64,000 nucleotides of DNA from the NCBI GenBank assembly GCA_028583415.1, contig CM053274.1, forward strand, positions 96,008,549 through 96,072,548. Reading direction: 5' to 3'. Source of the DNA: Protea cynaroides. Taxonomy: Eukaryota; Streptophyta; Magnoliopsida; Proteales; Proteaceae. This document shows, one piece after another, positions 1 to 11,430 of the stretch (its first letter is position 1; each line of letters begins with the position of its first letter). The notes under the pieces are model-generated. The model made no database searches. It saw only the letters and a program-made list of their open reading frames with translations, and was not told the origin of the DNA. The translations under genes and the position numbers were made by a program.

Positions 1-3000
1 TTTATTCTTTCCCTCCAATATCTCTTCCCCATATTTCAATGGGGACCAACTTACAATCTCAGCCTTCTTAAGTCTGATGTCGTCTCTGGACTCACCATTG
101 CCAGTTTGGCAATCCCACAGGTATGACAAACCCATGAAAGCTAAAGCATTTTACTAGCAGTTTTTCTTATGTTCTTGGTTTCAGTAACAGAGGTTGGTTG
201 TCTGGTACTGAAATTTGAAACAGAATAAAATATGATTTTTTTTGGCCGATCGGGTGAATTTTCTTTCATTTTTTGGCCTTAACAGAAACTGGTTTCTATA
301 AAAGTTTGGTCTTTTCGGCTTATCTGAACTGGGTTTCAGAGAAATTTGGATTTTTCATAGCTGAATTTGTCTCTTATGGGTCTGTTCTTCATAAAATTAC
401 TTGAAAAATAAAAAAAAAATGAAGGAAAGAAAGAGGATTTCTCAGGAAATCTGATTTTTAGTTTGTTTTAATGCAGGGTATCAGTTATGCAAAGCTTGCA
501 AATTTGCCTGCTATAATTGGGCTCTGTAAGTTCTCTATTTTGAGTCAATTATGAAAAAGAGATATTCTATTATCTTTTCCTTCTTCTCTAATCTTCCCTG
601 AATGGGAATTTATGCAGACTCCAGCTTTGTTCCGCCACTGATCTATGCTATCCTTGGGAGTTCTAGACATCTTGCAGTAGGTCCAGTTTCAATAGCATCT
701 CTTGTCATGGGCTCAATGCTCGAAGAGACAGTCCACCATACTGAAGATCCTGTTCTTTATCTTCAGTTGGCCTTCACTGCCACCTTTTTTGCTGGTTTGT
801 TTCAGGCTTCTCTTGGGCTGCTTAGGTATGAACACACCATACTATTTTTTTATTTTTCATTGTCATTTTAATTTTATTTTTATGGGGCCTTTTGCTTTAT
901 TCTTCCTTACCCTTGTTAGATTATCACCTTCCTTGGACAAAAATTTATTCCTGATGGATGTCGTCATATGTCCTTTCAAGCTTTTTTATAACCATCCTTT
1001 CAAGTGAGAAAAACAGTAAAAAGGACTTGGTTTTGGTGTCTGTTAGGCATCAATGCTCTATTACAAGAGACTATTCTGTTTCAGTACCGTTTACAGATGA
1101 AAGGGCCAAAAAAATCAGATCTTGTGAACACAAAATTAACTGAAATTAAAAGCAGTTCTCTTATTATGTTTTTCTTCTTTTGATTAATTAGATGGTGTCT
1201 GTAAGGCATCAGTTCTCTATTACCAGAAACTATTTGGTTTCAGTACTTTTTACAGATGAAAGGGCTAAAAAACCAGATCTTGTTAACACAAAAGTAACTG
1301 AAATTAAAAGAAATTTTCTTATCTTTTTTTTTCTTTTTCTTTTTCTTTTTTTTTTTTCTTATTTGATTTTGATTAATTACAGGTTAGGCTTCATAGTTGA
1401 TTTTCTCTCCAAGGCTACTTTGGTTGGGTTCATGGCTGGGGCAGCAATCATAGTATCCCTGCAACAGCTGAAAGGGTTGCTTGGGATTGCTCATTTTACA
1501 AGCAAGATGCAAATCATTCCTGTATTGTCATCTGTTTTCCATCACAGAAAAGAGGTAAGTAATAGAACCCAAAAATACAGAAATTCAGATAAAGAAAGTT
1601 CCAATTCAGTGAATCAGCTATTTTGATTGGCAGTGGTCATGGCAAACAATAGTGATGGGCTTGAGTTTCCTGTTCTTTCTATTGGCAACAAGGCATATTG
1701 TGAGTTGTTACCATCACCTTTGAACTAAGCAGGTTTCTGGTTTTGTTCCCTTTGTTTAGTTAACAATTAATTGTGTGGCTTTTGACACTCCCCCTTGTGA
1801 ATTATCAGAGCTTGAGGAAACAAAAGCTTTTCTGGATCTCTGCAGCTGCTCCACTGACATCTGTTATTCTATCAACCCTTATGGTTTTCTTCCTCAGAGA
1901 TCATCTTGATAATCACATCCCTACAGTAAGAACAATTTTTTTTTAATATAATTACAAGAGAAAGATTTTCTCAGAGAATTGTTTAATAGCCTTTTGATCT
2001 TTATTTATTTATTTATTTTGCTTCTGTTATTGCACAGATTGGGCACTTACAAGAAGGTCTAAACCCACCTTCAGCAAACATGCTCTACTTTCATGGACCT
2101 TACCTTTCCCTTGCTATTAAAACAGGACTCATAACTGGAATTTTATCTCTCACTGTGAGTTCTATAAAACTAGGTCTCTTTATTACCCTTTTGAATTTCT
2201 GATTTCCCCTTACTTGCCTAACTAGTTTTGATCTATATTTTGTTACTTTTATAGGAGGGAATTGCAGTGGGAAGGACATTTGCTTCTCTCAAAAATTACC
2301 AAGTTGATGGGAACAAAGAAATGATGGCTATTGGCATGATGAACATGGCTGGTTCTTGCTCCTCCTGCTTTGTTACTAGTGGTGAGATACTCACTTTGGG
2401 TCCTTCAAATTCTTACAATGAAACAACTATGGTATGTTCATTGATCAATGTCGTAACGATTCAATACTCTTATTTGCTGAATGTTCAGGATCCTTTTCTC
2501 GATCTGCTGTAAACTATAATGCTGGAGCTCAATCAGTGGTTTCAAACATAGTAATGGCAGCAACGGTGCTAGTAACCCTGCTGTTCCTCATGCCTTTGTT
2601 TAAGTATACACCAAATCTAATCTTAGCGGCAATAATTATAACAGCCGTGGTTGGGTTGATCGACTACCGGAGTGTATTTAAATTGTGGAAGGTTGATAGG
2701 CTTGATTGCTTGGCTTGTCTGTGTGCCTTCTTTGGTGTTCTGCTCATCTCTGTGCAGATTGGTCTTGCCATTGCTGTAAGCTTCTCTTCCTTCTTTTTGG
2801 TTATCCACTTCATCATACAACATGTATTTATTCACCACATCATACAACATGCATTCCATGTTTGATATCATGATACAAGAAAAAAAAACTGTCATCCCTG
2901 CTTGACCTGCATGAGGTGTCTAAGGAACACATCTCTTTTGCATGTTCTACCAAGAGAATTCTCACAACAAACATACACACAGACAACATATGAGCCCCAC

Positions 3001-4810
3001 AAGCTGTGGCACACCAGGTTCTAGAAGACCCAAGGTTCAAGCCCAGCTAGGTTTATGGGATGGGCTGGGCCTGGCCCAGTCATATACCGAGCCTGTATTG
3101 CAGGCTCATGTGGCCAGGCTTATGTGGGCTTCCCTTTCTAGCACACACACATCATACAACATGTATTCCATGCATCATACAACATGTATTCCATGTTTGA
3201 AACCATGAAAGCAGAAAAAAAAAAAAAAAAATCACGCACCCTCCCTCACGAACACACATAAACCCACAAGCTGTGGCACACCAGGTTCTTGAAGACCCAA
3301 TGGAGCAAGCCCAGCTAAGTTTCTGATCATATTTTCTGGGCTGGACCAAGCCCATATGTCTATCCAGCCCACATTCCAGGCCCATGTGAGCTTTCCATTC
3401 TAGTCCAAAGTCAGAATGTACCACAAACAGACCTTGAGAAGGCTTAAATGATCTACTGTGTAGAGCTGGTACAAAATTACAAATGAATGCTTGTTACTGT
3501 GCTTAGTCGGAATCTGATGTACCGGACGGAATTTCAGATCGGAATTTCCATCTTAAAGATTCTATTGCATGTGACGAGGCCAAACACGGTGCTTTTGGGG
3601 AACATTCCAGGCACCCAAATATACCAAAATCTAAGCCGTTATGGAGAAGCTAAGAGGGTTCCCAGCTTCCTCATTCTTGGAATTGAATCACCCATCTATT
3701 TTGCGAACTCCACTTATCTCCAAGAAAGGTTTGTTTTTCCATCCTCTGTTTCCCTTTTCTTTTCAATGTTTGCGACCAAAGTTCATTAAAGAATAATCAG
3801 ACCTGAATGAACTATTTGTTGTTGGGCAGGATACTAAGATGGGTACGAGAAGAGGAAGAAAGAGTCCAAGTAAACAATGGGAGTTCTATGAAGTGCTTAA
3901 TTTTGGACATGACAGGTAAGTTGGTGCATTTATAGATTCTGTATTTAGTAGAAACAACAGAAAATAAAAAAGGAAAAGGATCTACAAGCTAGCGTATATT
4001 AGAATCTAATCTTATATGTTAATGGGAAAATAAGACTTATATGTTAATGGGAAAATGAGAATACAGGGAAGACCGGTAACCAATCACTTAAAGGAGAGAG
4101 ATGGACTCAGATTTTAAGGAGAAAGAAATGAGAGATGTTAGAGAGTCTCGTGTATTTCCTACATAACCAAAGGTTTGGATTCGGGGGTCGGATCAAGCTT
4201 GACTCGGCCAAAAAAAAAAAAAAAACCCAGAATCACTTTACAGTGGAAATCCTGATCTGATGGATTGACTCGGCATGCTGACTCGGGATTGGCCTCGGCG
4301 ATCCTGATTCAAATCAGGCCGAATTGGTGCACCATGACCATTACCATATTAGCCTGTCCCTTACCCTGCATCTGTTCATATCTTGTCTACAAAACAGTAA
4401 TATCAACCTTGTAACAGTAACATGACTAACTCAAACCAATTTTCATTTTTCCCTCAATGCAGCTGTGACAGCCATTGACACAAGTGGAATCGATGCCATT
4501 AATGAACTTAAAAAGATGTTGGAGAAACGGTCACTTCAGGTAAGTTTGTTTAGTCCATGGTTAGATATCAAAGAAAAAGATAATCTCAGGTTTTCATTAC
4601 CAATTCTGGTTTAACATTGACTGATATTATTTAAATCTCTGGATGTTTTCTCTTTTCTTGTAGCTTGTGTTAGCAAATCCCGTTGCGGAAGTAATGGAAA
4701 AACTCCACAGATCTAATATCTTGGAATCATTTGGAATGAACGGGCTCTATCTTACTGTTGGGGAAGCTGTTGCTGCTGTATCTCTGTCACTGTTCAAGGG
4801 TCAGCCTTGA
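1..4810 (+). CDS. SULTR3;4: Group 3 sulfate transporter (SULTR3;4-like), 5' end missing
   Basis: Membrane anion transporter of the SLC26/SULTR family. Thirteen exons can be joined in frame: 1-120, 477-525, 618-825, 1383-1554, 1634-1699, 1809-1925, 2038-2154, 2255-2381, 2489-2775, 3538-3728, 3830-3915, 4463-4539, 4664-4810, all with GT-AG introns. They give 587 residues and a TGA stop. About 70 N-terminal residues expected for the family lie before the window. The fragment opens in the first conserved block (SGLTIASLAIPQ). It then has the hydrophobic segments of the transport domain, the block GNKEMMAIGMMNMAGS, and a C-terminal STAS domain (about residues 435-580) with the DTSG motif near 519-522. 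The motif NIPGTQIYQ and the ending TVGEAVAAVSLSLFKGQP point to the SULTR3;4 branch by recall; the subgroup is less certain than the family. Rice SULTR3;4 (SPDT) is known for phosphorus distribution, so the true substrate here is open. No coding lesion is seen. Confidence 0.93.
1035..1382 (+). repeat. Tandem duplication of the 3' end of SULTR intron 3
   Basis: Two diverged copies with a period of 159 bp (starts at 1035 and 1194, both at GGTGTCTGT) lie at the end of intron 3. Each copy ends in a pyrimidine-rich tract and GATTAATTA. The first copy ends in AG (1190-1191) and the second in the real acceptor CAG (1380-1382). The intron was therefore lengthened by copying its own acceptor region. 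Confidence 0.8.
2811..3405 (+). repeat. Diverged two-copy repeat inside SULTR intron 9
   Basis: Intron 9 (2776-3537) holds two related units. Each has ATCATACAACATGTATT-like motifs, an A-run, then CCACAAGCTGTGGCACACCA (starts 2997 and 3264) followed by a GGCCCA/CAAGCCCA-rich stretch. The second unit is shorter because about 70 bp after the A-run differ. It has no coding capacity and looks like a local duplication of an older mobile fragment. Confidence 0.7.
3975..4120 (+). repeat. Dispersed repeat copy A (SULTR intron 10)
   Basis: The stretch starting GATCTACAAGCTAGCG, followed by TATATGTTAATGGGAAAAT and GGTAACCAATCACTT, closely matches 54785-54875 in the same order and orientation. Within this copy a 25-bp unit is doubled (4011-4035 and 4036-4060). 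No terminal inverted repeats were found, so the family type is unknown. Confidence 0.65.
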
Positions 4811-7369
4811 ATGCCTAGAGTTTCACTGAGAAGAAAATGGATAATTGTCAAATATTGAAGACCATAATTATTTACTAGTGTAGATTTAGCCTCCTCCAAG
4901 AGGAGTTTTCTTTTTGATAGAGTTGTATTAATAAACCAAATCTATTTCCGTAGAGCTCTTATAAGAAGAGGTTTTGATGCGTTCTAGCCCCAATGATATC
5001 CAGTCGAAGACAACTTGTGATAAGATCTCAGGGAAAAAGACAAACTAGATTTAGGAGAAATTTAATGACAAAAAATCAGAGAATCTGATCTGCATAAAAA
5101 AAATCAGTTGAGTGCGGCTTAAACTATTCAATTGAACAGAACAACAAAAGCTGAAAGCAATCCAAGGGTCAAATTCTAAGATATGGGAAAGTCCTGCTTG
5201 AAATTATTTTGGTTGCATCATTTGGGAACATCTCAAGTATAAGAAATTCATTTGGTAGTTCAATTTTGAGAATACATTCTCTCTATACTTCTTGCTTTGC
5301 AAAACCATCAGGCAGAGGTAGCGAAGGGTTGGGTTTTACTAGGTAATATGAGTCCGCAATTCAAGATTATAACAATAGAACCTAAGTGATAAAAGGAAAG
5401 AGCAATCACCTCAACCATTTCCTATTTAATTTTGCAAAATCCGGCAATTACTCAGTTTCTTGTTTGCACTGACACTACTAGGGAAGGCACACTACTAGGG
5501 AAGGCACCAAGATTTACCTTCAATATCAAACATGATTTTTCTAAAGGCAATAAAACTTCCACCCAAAAAAATAAAAATAATATAGGCAATAAAATCAGAA
5601 GCCCAGATTAAAGAACATATATGGAGAAAAATTCATGGAGAGAAACACAGAAACTAAGCCTAATTAATCGATTAATCTGTTTCCTCACCTCGATGTCAAA
5701 ACACTGCTGGAATTCATGTTATGATTGTATACAAAGACAAGCAGCAGCCCATAGCTCCTCCACGCAGACAGCTTCAGTTATGTCCAGACTTGTCTAGGGT
5801 TATGGCTTCAGGGGAGCAGAGCTTACAACTGATGATCAGGGTTGGCCTTCGGTTCTTCAAAACAGGAAAAAAGATTGATGAATGGTTTCTAGGGTTGTGG
5901 AAATTGGGGAGAGTTCTGCAACTGCTGTAACTGGATCCCCTCCACCAAAGGGTATTTGAAAGATGAGAAGAGGAGTATAAGGGTACAACTTTTCTTCCCC
6001 TTCTTTCACATGTGGATCATGTCTTTCTAGGCTGTCTCCCAAGTCCTCGTTTAAGGTTTACAAAAAGAGACGTCTTCCCGGTCGTTGCAGTGATCTCCAC
6101 CATCAAGTTCACCACCTAGCTTCACTACTGGGGTGGGACGGGGCTTGCAGAGGATGGGGTGGGGATTTGAGATTAAAAAAACTTGAAATATTATGAAAAA
6201 ACTTGAATATAAAATCATGAAACAAGGCTCAACAATTTAAAGATCTCAATTGAAATTGGGTGCACAAATCATACCAAACAGTTATGATTTTATGAAATAG
6301 CAGCACGAAATTGAAATAGAAATCCAACAAAAGAGTGCCTGAAATACTAACAATTACAAATATAGAAATAGGATTCCAACTAAACTAACTATTACAAATA
6401 TAGAAATAGGATTCCAACTAAACCCCACACTAATTAACAAATCCCATATTCATTCATCCAACCCATAAATAAATAAGTAAAAAAATCAATACCTAGAGTG
6501 CCCGAGAGTCACAGGGATTATGGAATCAATGATCATCATTGATTAATATAGAAAATTCCAAATCACTCCTAATTGAGCTCAAAAATCATTCCAGGTCAAC
6601 AATTCACCAACAATTGTCTGAACTACTTCTTGACGAATATAATTGATTTCTTCATGAACTACATCTTCACATGAGTACAAATGATTTCTTCATGCATTTG
6701 GGCAAATGAATGAAATCCACTCATGTCACATTTATTAAGCTTGTCCCATTTCGATATTTAGAATGGGAACAAAGGGGGAAATATCTGAATAGAAATTAAC
6801 TGTTACTGTAAAATAAATTACTATAATACATGTATCGCATCCCCCTACCATTCAGAAAACCTCTTTTGACAAACCGGTTCTGTTTTCCTAAATACATCCC
6901 ATAGTCTTTGATTTGTTTTCTCTTACCGCTAACCAGCATGGACAATGGAACCTAAAGCTGACCTAGGCCGGCTTTCGAAGTAAATGCAAAGTTTGTATGT
7001 CACAATCCTTGATCAAATTGTTGTACATCCTCTTGCCTGTTGAGTTTGTCAAACATCTGCATCAAAGAATTTCCAAATTAATAATGACGACATTTCTAGC
7101 TATGAAAAGGAGTGCTCAAGCAACCATTGAAGCAAATACAAATTTACTCCAAGCCATGAAACTTGAACCAATTATACATAAAATTTCCCAAGATAAGAAC
7201 TATATGTTAGGGATATAACAAATTAACTAGTACCTAAATCCACTAACATTGCTAGCTCAAACCTAAATCATAACTTTTTAAGGCGCCCAACAGATAAATG
7301 ATATTAGAGCTATCCAATTGGGTCGATTATGTGAATGTAAAAAATATAAATAACTAAATAAAATGGATT
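4811..7369. other. Intergenic spacer after SULTR3
   Basis: 3' UTR and AT-rich spacer with no convincing gene. It holds a 17-bp perfect tandem duplication (5473-5506) and a 38-bp one (6353-6423). The short ORFs here have no recognisable domain. Confidence 0.6.
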
Positions 7370-7374
7370 GAATG

Positions 7375-7766
7375 TGTTACAATATGGCCCATTAGGCCCA
7401 TATCGGTATCGCTGGGCGTATTACAATATGGCCCATTAGGCCCATATCGGTATCGCTGGGCGGTAATTACCGCCAGCGATATTTATATGGGTGTTTGGTT
7501 CTTTCTCCTTTTGTTATTTGGTTGTTTCCTATTTTGCAGTTCATTGTATTTCTCTTTTTAGTCTTCTCTTATTATAGAGACTTTCCTTGTAATAGATGTT
7601 TTACATTCTCTATAAATAAAGTGATTGAGAGGAATTGAGTTTAGCTGTAGCACACTGCTGCTGTCAAATTCTTTTTCTCTCCTTCACTTCTTCTTCTTCT
7701 CTTCAATCTTCTTCTCTCTTTTCTAATTTGTGAACTTGCTGGTTCTCTCTTTGTGAAATTGTTAAA
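7375..7766 (+). repeat. Copia 5' LTR with an internal 44-bp duplication
   Basis: Starts TGTTACAATATGG and ends at the primer site. It is about 45 bp longer than the 3' LTR because its first 44 bp are doubled (units start at 7375 and 7419). A TATA-like TATAAATAAA lies at 7611-7620. The near-perfect inverted repeat at 7454-7478 is shared with the 3' LTR. Confidence 0.93.
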
Positions 7767-7778
7767 TGGTATCAGAGC
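7767..7778 (+). promoter_or_regulatory. Copia primer binding site (initiator tRNA-Met)
   Basis: TGGTATCAGAGC directly after the 5' LTR is the standard plant copia primer site, complementary to the 3' end of initiator tRNA-Met, where minus-strand DNA synthesis starts. Confidence 0.92.
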
Positions 7779-8212
7779 ACTAGATCATTGGCTATCATTC
7801 ATCAAAGTTTTGGTTTGATAGGCCCTTGATATTTTTGCTCTAACTATGTACTACTAGTCTTGGTGATAGAGATTTACTTCTATTACTACTACTATGCTGT
7901 CAATGTTTTGGTTCTTTTTTTAATTTCTTGATCACATTCTTATTGTTAATGTGATGAGTAATAATTAAAAAAAAAAAATTTACTACCCTACCGCCACCTC
8001 TCTTGGGCTCTTCATTCCCTTGGCCACTCGGTTGGCTGAACCGAGATTTGGATTATTGTTTGTTTTTTATTATTGTTATACCCTATCTCTACCACCAACC
8101 CTTGCTTCACTTTGACCCTTATATCCTTTGGCCTCTCAGTTGGCGGAACCGAGTAAAAGAAGAACAATTTTATTTGCTTGATTGTGTTGATTGTTATTTA
8201 TTCTGTTCCAAG

Positions 8213-11041
8213 ATGACTGATCCCAAGCCTACAGATATTCAAATCACCTCTATAAAATTGAAGGGGTCTTAAACTACCTTCTCTGGGCTAAAGCCAGCAA
8301 GGCCTACATCCTGCCTAAGGATAAAGTATAGCTGTTATCCGAAGATGCTCCTGCCTATGATACTCAAGACCCTGAGTCTATTAAGACTTATAATGCCTGG
8401 CTTCATGACAATTCTTTTGTTCAAACTTGGTTGTGGAATAGTATTGAGCCTTCCATCATACCTACTATGATGTTTTCACAATTCTGCCAAGGCCATTTGG
8501 GCTGATTTACAAGAAACCTATGGCCAGGATAAGAATGTTTTTTGTATTTATGACCTCTATGAGAAGATGTTCACCTACTCTATTAGTAACAAATCCTTAA
8601 CTGATTACCATGATGGTTTCAAAGGCCTTATTGAGGAAATCCAAGTTGTGTAGCCCCTTACCACTGACATCAATAAGTTAAAGGCCCAACAATCTGAGTT
8701 TTATGTGGCAAAATTTTTTGCTACACTCTCTCCTGAGTATCAAGCTGTGAAGAGTCAGCTTCTTGCCAGTGCATCCATACTTACCCTGAGTCAGACTTCT
8801 TTCGTCTCAAACAATTGGTTCCCTAGAGTGACTCTTCTCCCAAAGATACATCTGCCTTGTTTACTGGCCGTAGTCGGGGATCATCCCCTAGGGGTTGTGG
8901 CTCCACCCATGGCTGTGGTGCACCCTGCCGTGGTTATGGGAGACACTGTCTGATAAGTCTGCCCGCTATTGTACTCATTGCCACAAGACTAACCATACTG
9001 TTGATACTTGTTGGGAAAAGTTTGACCGTCCTAAATGGGCTGAAAATTTAGTCAATACTGTTACTATTGATGATGCATCTCTTGCTGCGCCGGTTCCACC
9101 ATCCTCATCTAATCCATTGTCTGCCAAGTATGAGAATCTTCTTCGTAGAATTCAACAACTTGAGGCTACTAGTTCCACTCCTACTGCTACCCAGGCCCCA
9201 TACAGGTACATCTGCCCTCCTTTCCCATGCCTCTCCTCATCCTTGGATCATTGATTCTGGTGCCACCTATCATATGACTGGTGAGTCCTCTGTCTTTTCC
9301 TCCCTTAATACCACCAACAAGCACAGTTACTATTTATCTTGCTGATGACTCCTCCACTACAGCCTTTCAGCATGGTCATGTTTCCTTTATCTCTTCTATG
9401 TCTTTACCCTCTGTTTTGCATGTCCCTAATTTACCTCTTAATCTATTATCTATTAGTCAGCTAACTAAATCTCTAAATTGTGTTGCTACATTTTTCCCTT
9501 TTCATTATACTTTTCAGGATCTCAGGACTAGGGAGATGATTGGTGGCAAATGTGAGCATGTTGGTATGTACTACTTGGAACACACTGATCAACTTCCTAC
9601 CGTTGCAACTGCCTCCACTACTACCCCTCTTCAATGGCACCACTAGCTTAGTCACTTTTCTCTGTCTAAGATGAAAGTTCTTATCCGTAGTTGCAAGTCT
9701 CTCCACTCTATAATGTGAGGGTTGTGAATTAAGGAAACATCACCATTCGTCTTTTCCTATAGTACTGCACCTAGGAATTCTACTCCTTTTTCTTTAGTCC
9801 ATTATGATATTTGAGGTCATTGTCATATCCCCAATGTGCTAGGGCTTTCTTATTTTGTAACCTTTGTAGATGATTTTTCCAAGATGACCTGACTCTATTT
9901 AATTAAAGATCGCTTTAAGTTTCTTACTATTTTTCAAGGGTTTTATAAAGAAATTTTCAATCAGTTTGGGTTTTCCACTAAGGTCTTACGTACAGACAAT
10001 GCTCTTGAATATGTTCAAACGGTTGTTTCTAATTTTTGCTTTGAACATGGCATACACTATACTAGCTGTGCCTATACCCCTCAACAAAATGGGGTTGTGA
10101 TGCCATCCTAACTGCTTGTTATCTTATTAATCGGATACCCTCTTCTATTTTACACAATAAAATACCCTTCCGTCTTCTTTATTCGAATACCTCCTTATTT
10201 CATATCCACCCCAGAGTTTTTGGTAGTACCTGTTTTGTCCATATCATGCATCCTAAATTGGGAAAACTTTCTCCTTGCTCTCTTAGGTGTATTTTTCTTG
10301 GTTATTCCCGTACTCAAAAAGTGTATAAATGCTTTGATCCTACTACTAAACATCACTATGCCAGTCCTGATGTTACTTTCTTTGAAAACAGACCATACTA
10401 TCCAGTTACACTGCCAACTTCTTCTCCTACCTCTCTCTCACCTGATAACCCTTAATCACTAGTCCCTTCCATTACACCTGATGATCCTAAGCCACCATTG
10501 GACCAGACCCTACCGTCCTCCCTTGCAGGTTTATACACGCTGTCATCCAATGGTTCCGACTACTATTGTACCAGCTGTTCCGCCGGCTACTACTACTTTA
10601 CTTGATCCTGAGGTCTCTCCTCATCTTCCTATTGCTCTCCGTAAAGGTACTCGTACTTGTACTCAGCGTTCTTTACTTACTTTTCCTATTGAGCATTTTG
10701 TTTCTACTGCCCATCTTCCTCATTGCCACCAAAATTTGGTGACTTTCCTATCCACTACTTTCATTCATACTTCTCTTTCCTAAGCCTTGTCCCATCCAGG
10801 GTGAAAAGCAACGATGGATGCTCTGTTGGCATGCCAAACTTGGACCCTTGTTAATCTCCCTCAGGGTCACTCAGTTGTTCGTTGCAGATGGATATATACA
10901 GTTAAACATAACTTTGATGGCACTATTGATAGGCTGAAGGCTAGACTTCTTGCCAAAGGATTTACTCAGACCTACGGGGTTGATTATTTTGAGACAAAAC
11001 CCTTGTTTAGACCAGTGTATTGGTTAAATTGTTACAAACTT
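8213..11041 (+). pseudogene. Copia gag-pol remnant
   Basis: The broken polyprotein starts at an ATG at 8213 (MTDPKPTDIQ). Recognisable pieces in order are: the gag zinc knuckle CTHCHKTNHTVDTC (CX2CX4HX4C, about 8967-9008); the protease active site IIDSGATYHM (about 9247-9276); the integrase core (about 9812-10100) with VDDFSK, RTDNALE and TPQQNG blocks; and the start of reverse transcriptase (10814-11030, WIYTVKHNFDGTIDRLKARL). An in-frame stop already lies near 8329 and several frameshifts follow. After the reverse transcriptase start the sequence jumps almost directly to the PPT, so the catalytic part and RNase H are deleted. Confidence 0.9.
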
Positions 11042-11068
11042 GGATTGGGTGATTAGTACACTCCAGCT

Positions 11069-11078
11069 TGAGGGAAGG
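11069..11078 (+). promoter_or_regulatory. Copia polypurine tract
   Basis: TGAGGGAAGG immediately before the 3' LTR is the purine-rich primer for plus-strand synthesis. Confidence 0.85.
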
Positions 11079-11425
11079 TGTTACGATATGGCCCATTAGG
11101 CCCATATCAGTATCGCTGGGCGGTAATTACCGCCAGCGATACCTATATGGGTGTTTAGTTCTTTCTCCTTTTGTTATTTGGTTGTTTCCTATTTTGCAGT
11201 TCATTGTATTTCTCTTTTTAGTCTTCTCTTATTATAGAGACTTTCCTTGTAATAGATGTTTTACATTCTCTATAAATAAAATGATTGAGAGGAGAGTTTT
11301 TTTTTATTGCGTCTGGTTGTGGCACACTGCTGCTGTCAAATTCTTTTTCTCTCCTTCTCTTCAATCTTCTTCTCTCTTTTTCTCGTTTGTGAACTTGCAG
11401 GTTCTCTCTTTGTGAAATTGTTACA
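11079..11425 (+). repeat. Copia 3' LTR
   Basis: 347 bp from TGTTACGATATGG to GTGAAATTGTTACA. It matches the 5' LTR closely, with a limited number of substitutions and a short variable patch near 11295-11320. It lacks the 44-bp duplication. Confidence 0.94.
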
Positions 11426-11430
11426 GAATG

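Larger units (their letters stand above)
7375..11425 (+). mobile_element. Ty1/copia LTR retrotransposon, defective
   Basis: Complete in outline: 5' LTR, tRNA-Met primer site, gag-pol remains, polypurine tract, 3' LTR. The insertion is flanked by the 5-bp target duplication GAATG (7370-7374 and 11426-11430). The order protease, integrase, reverse transcriptase is diagnostic of copia. The interior is only about 3.3 kb, against roughly 4-4.5 kb in intact elements; most of the reverse transcriptase, including the YVDD block, and all of RNase H are absent. Many stops and frameshifts break the reading frame, so it cannot move by itself. Confidence 0.95.
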
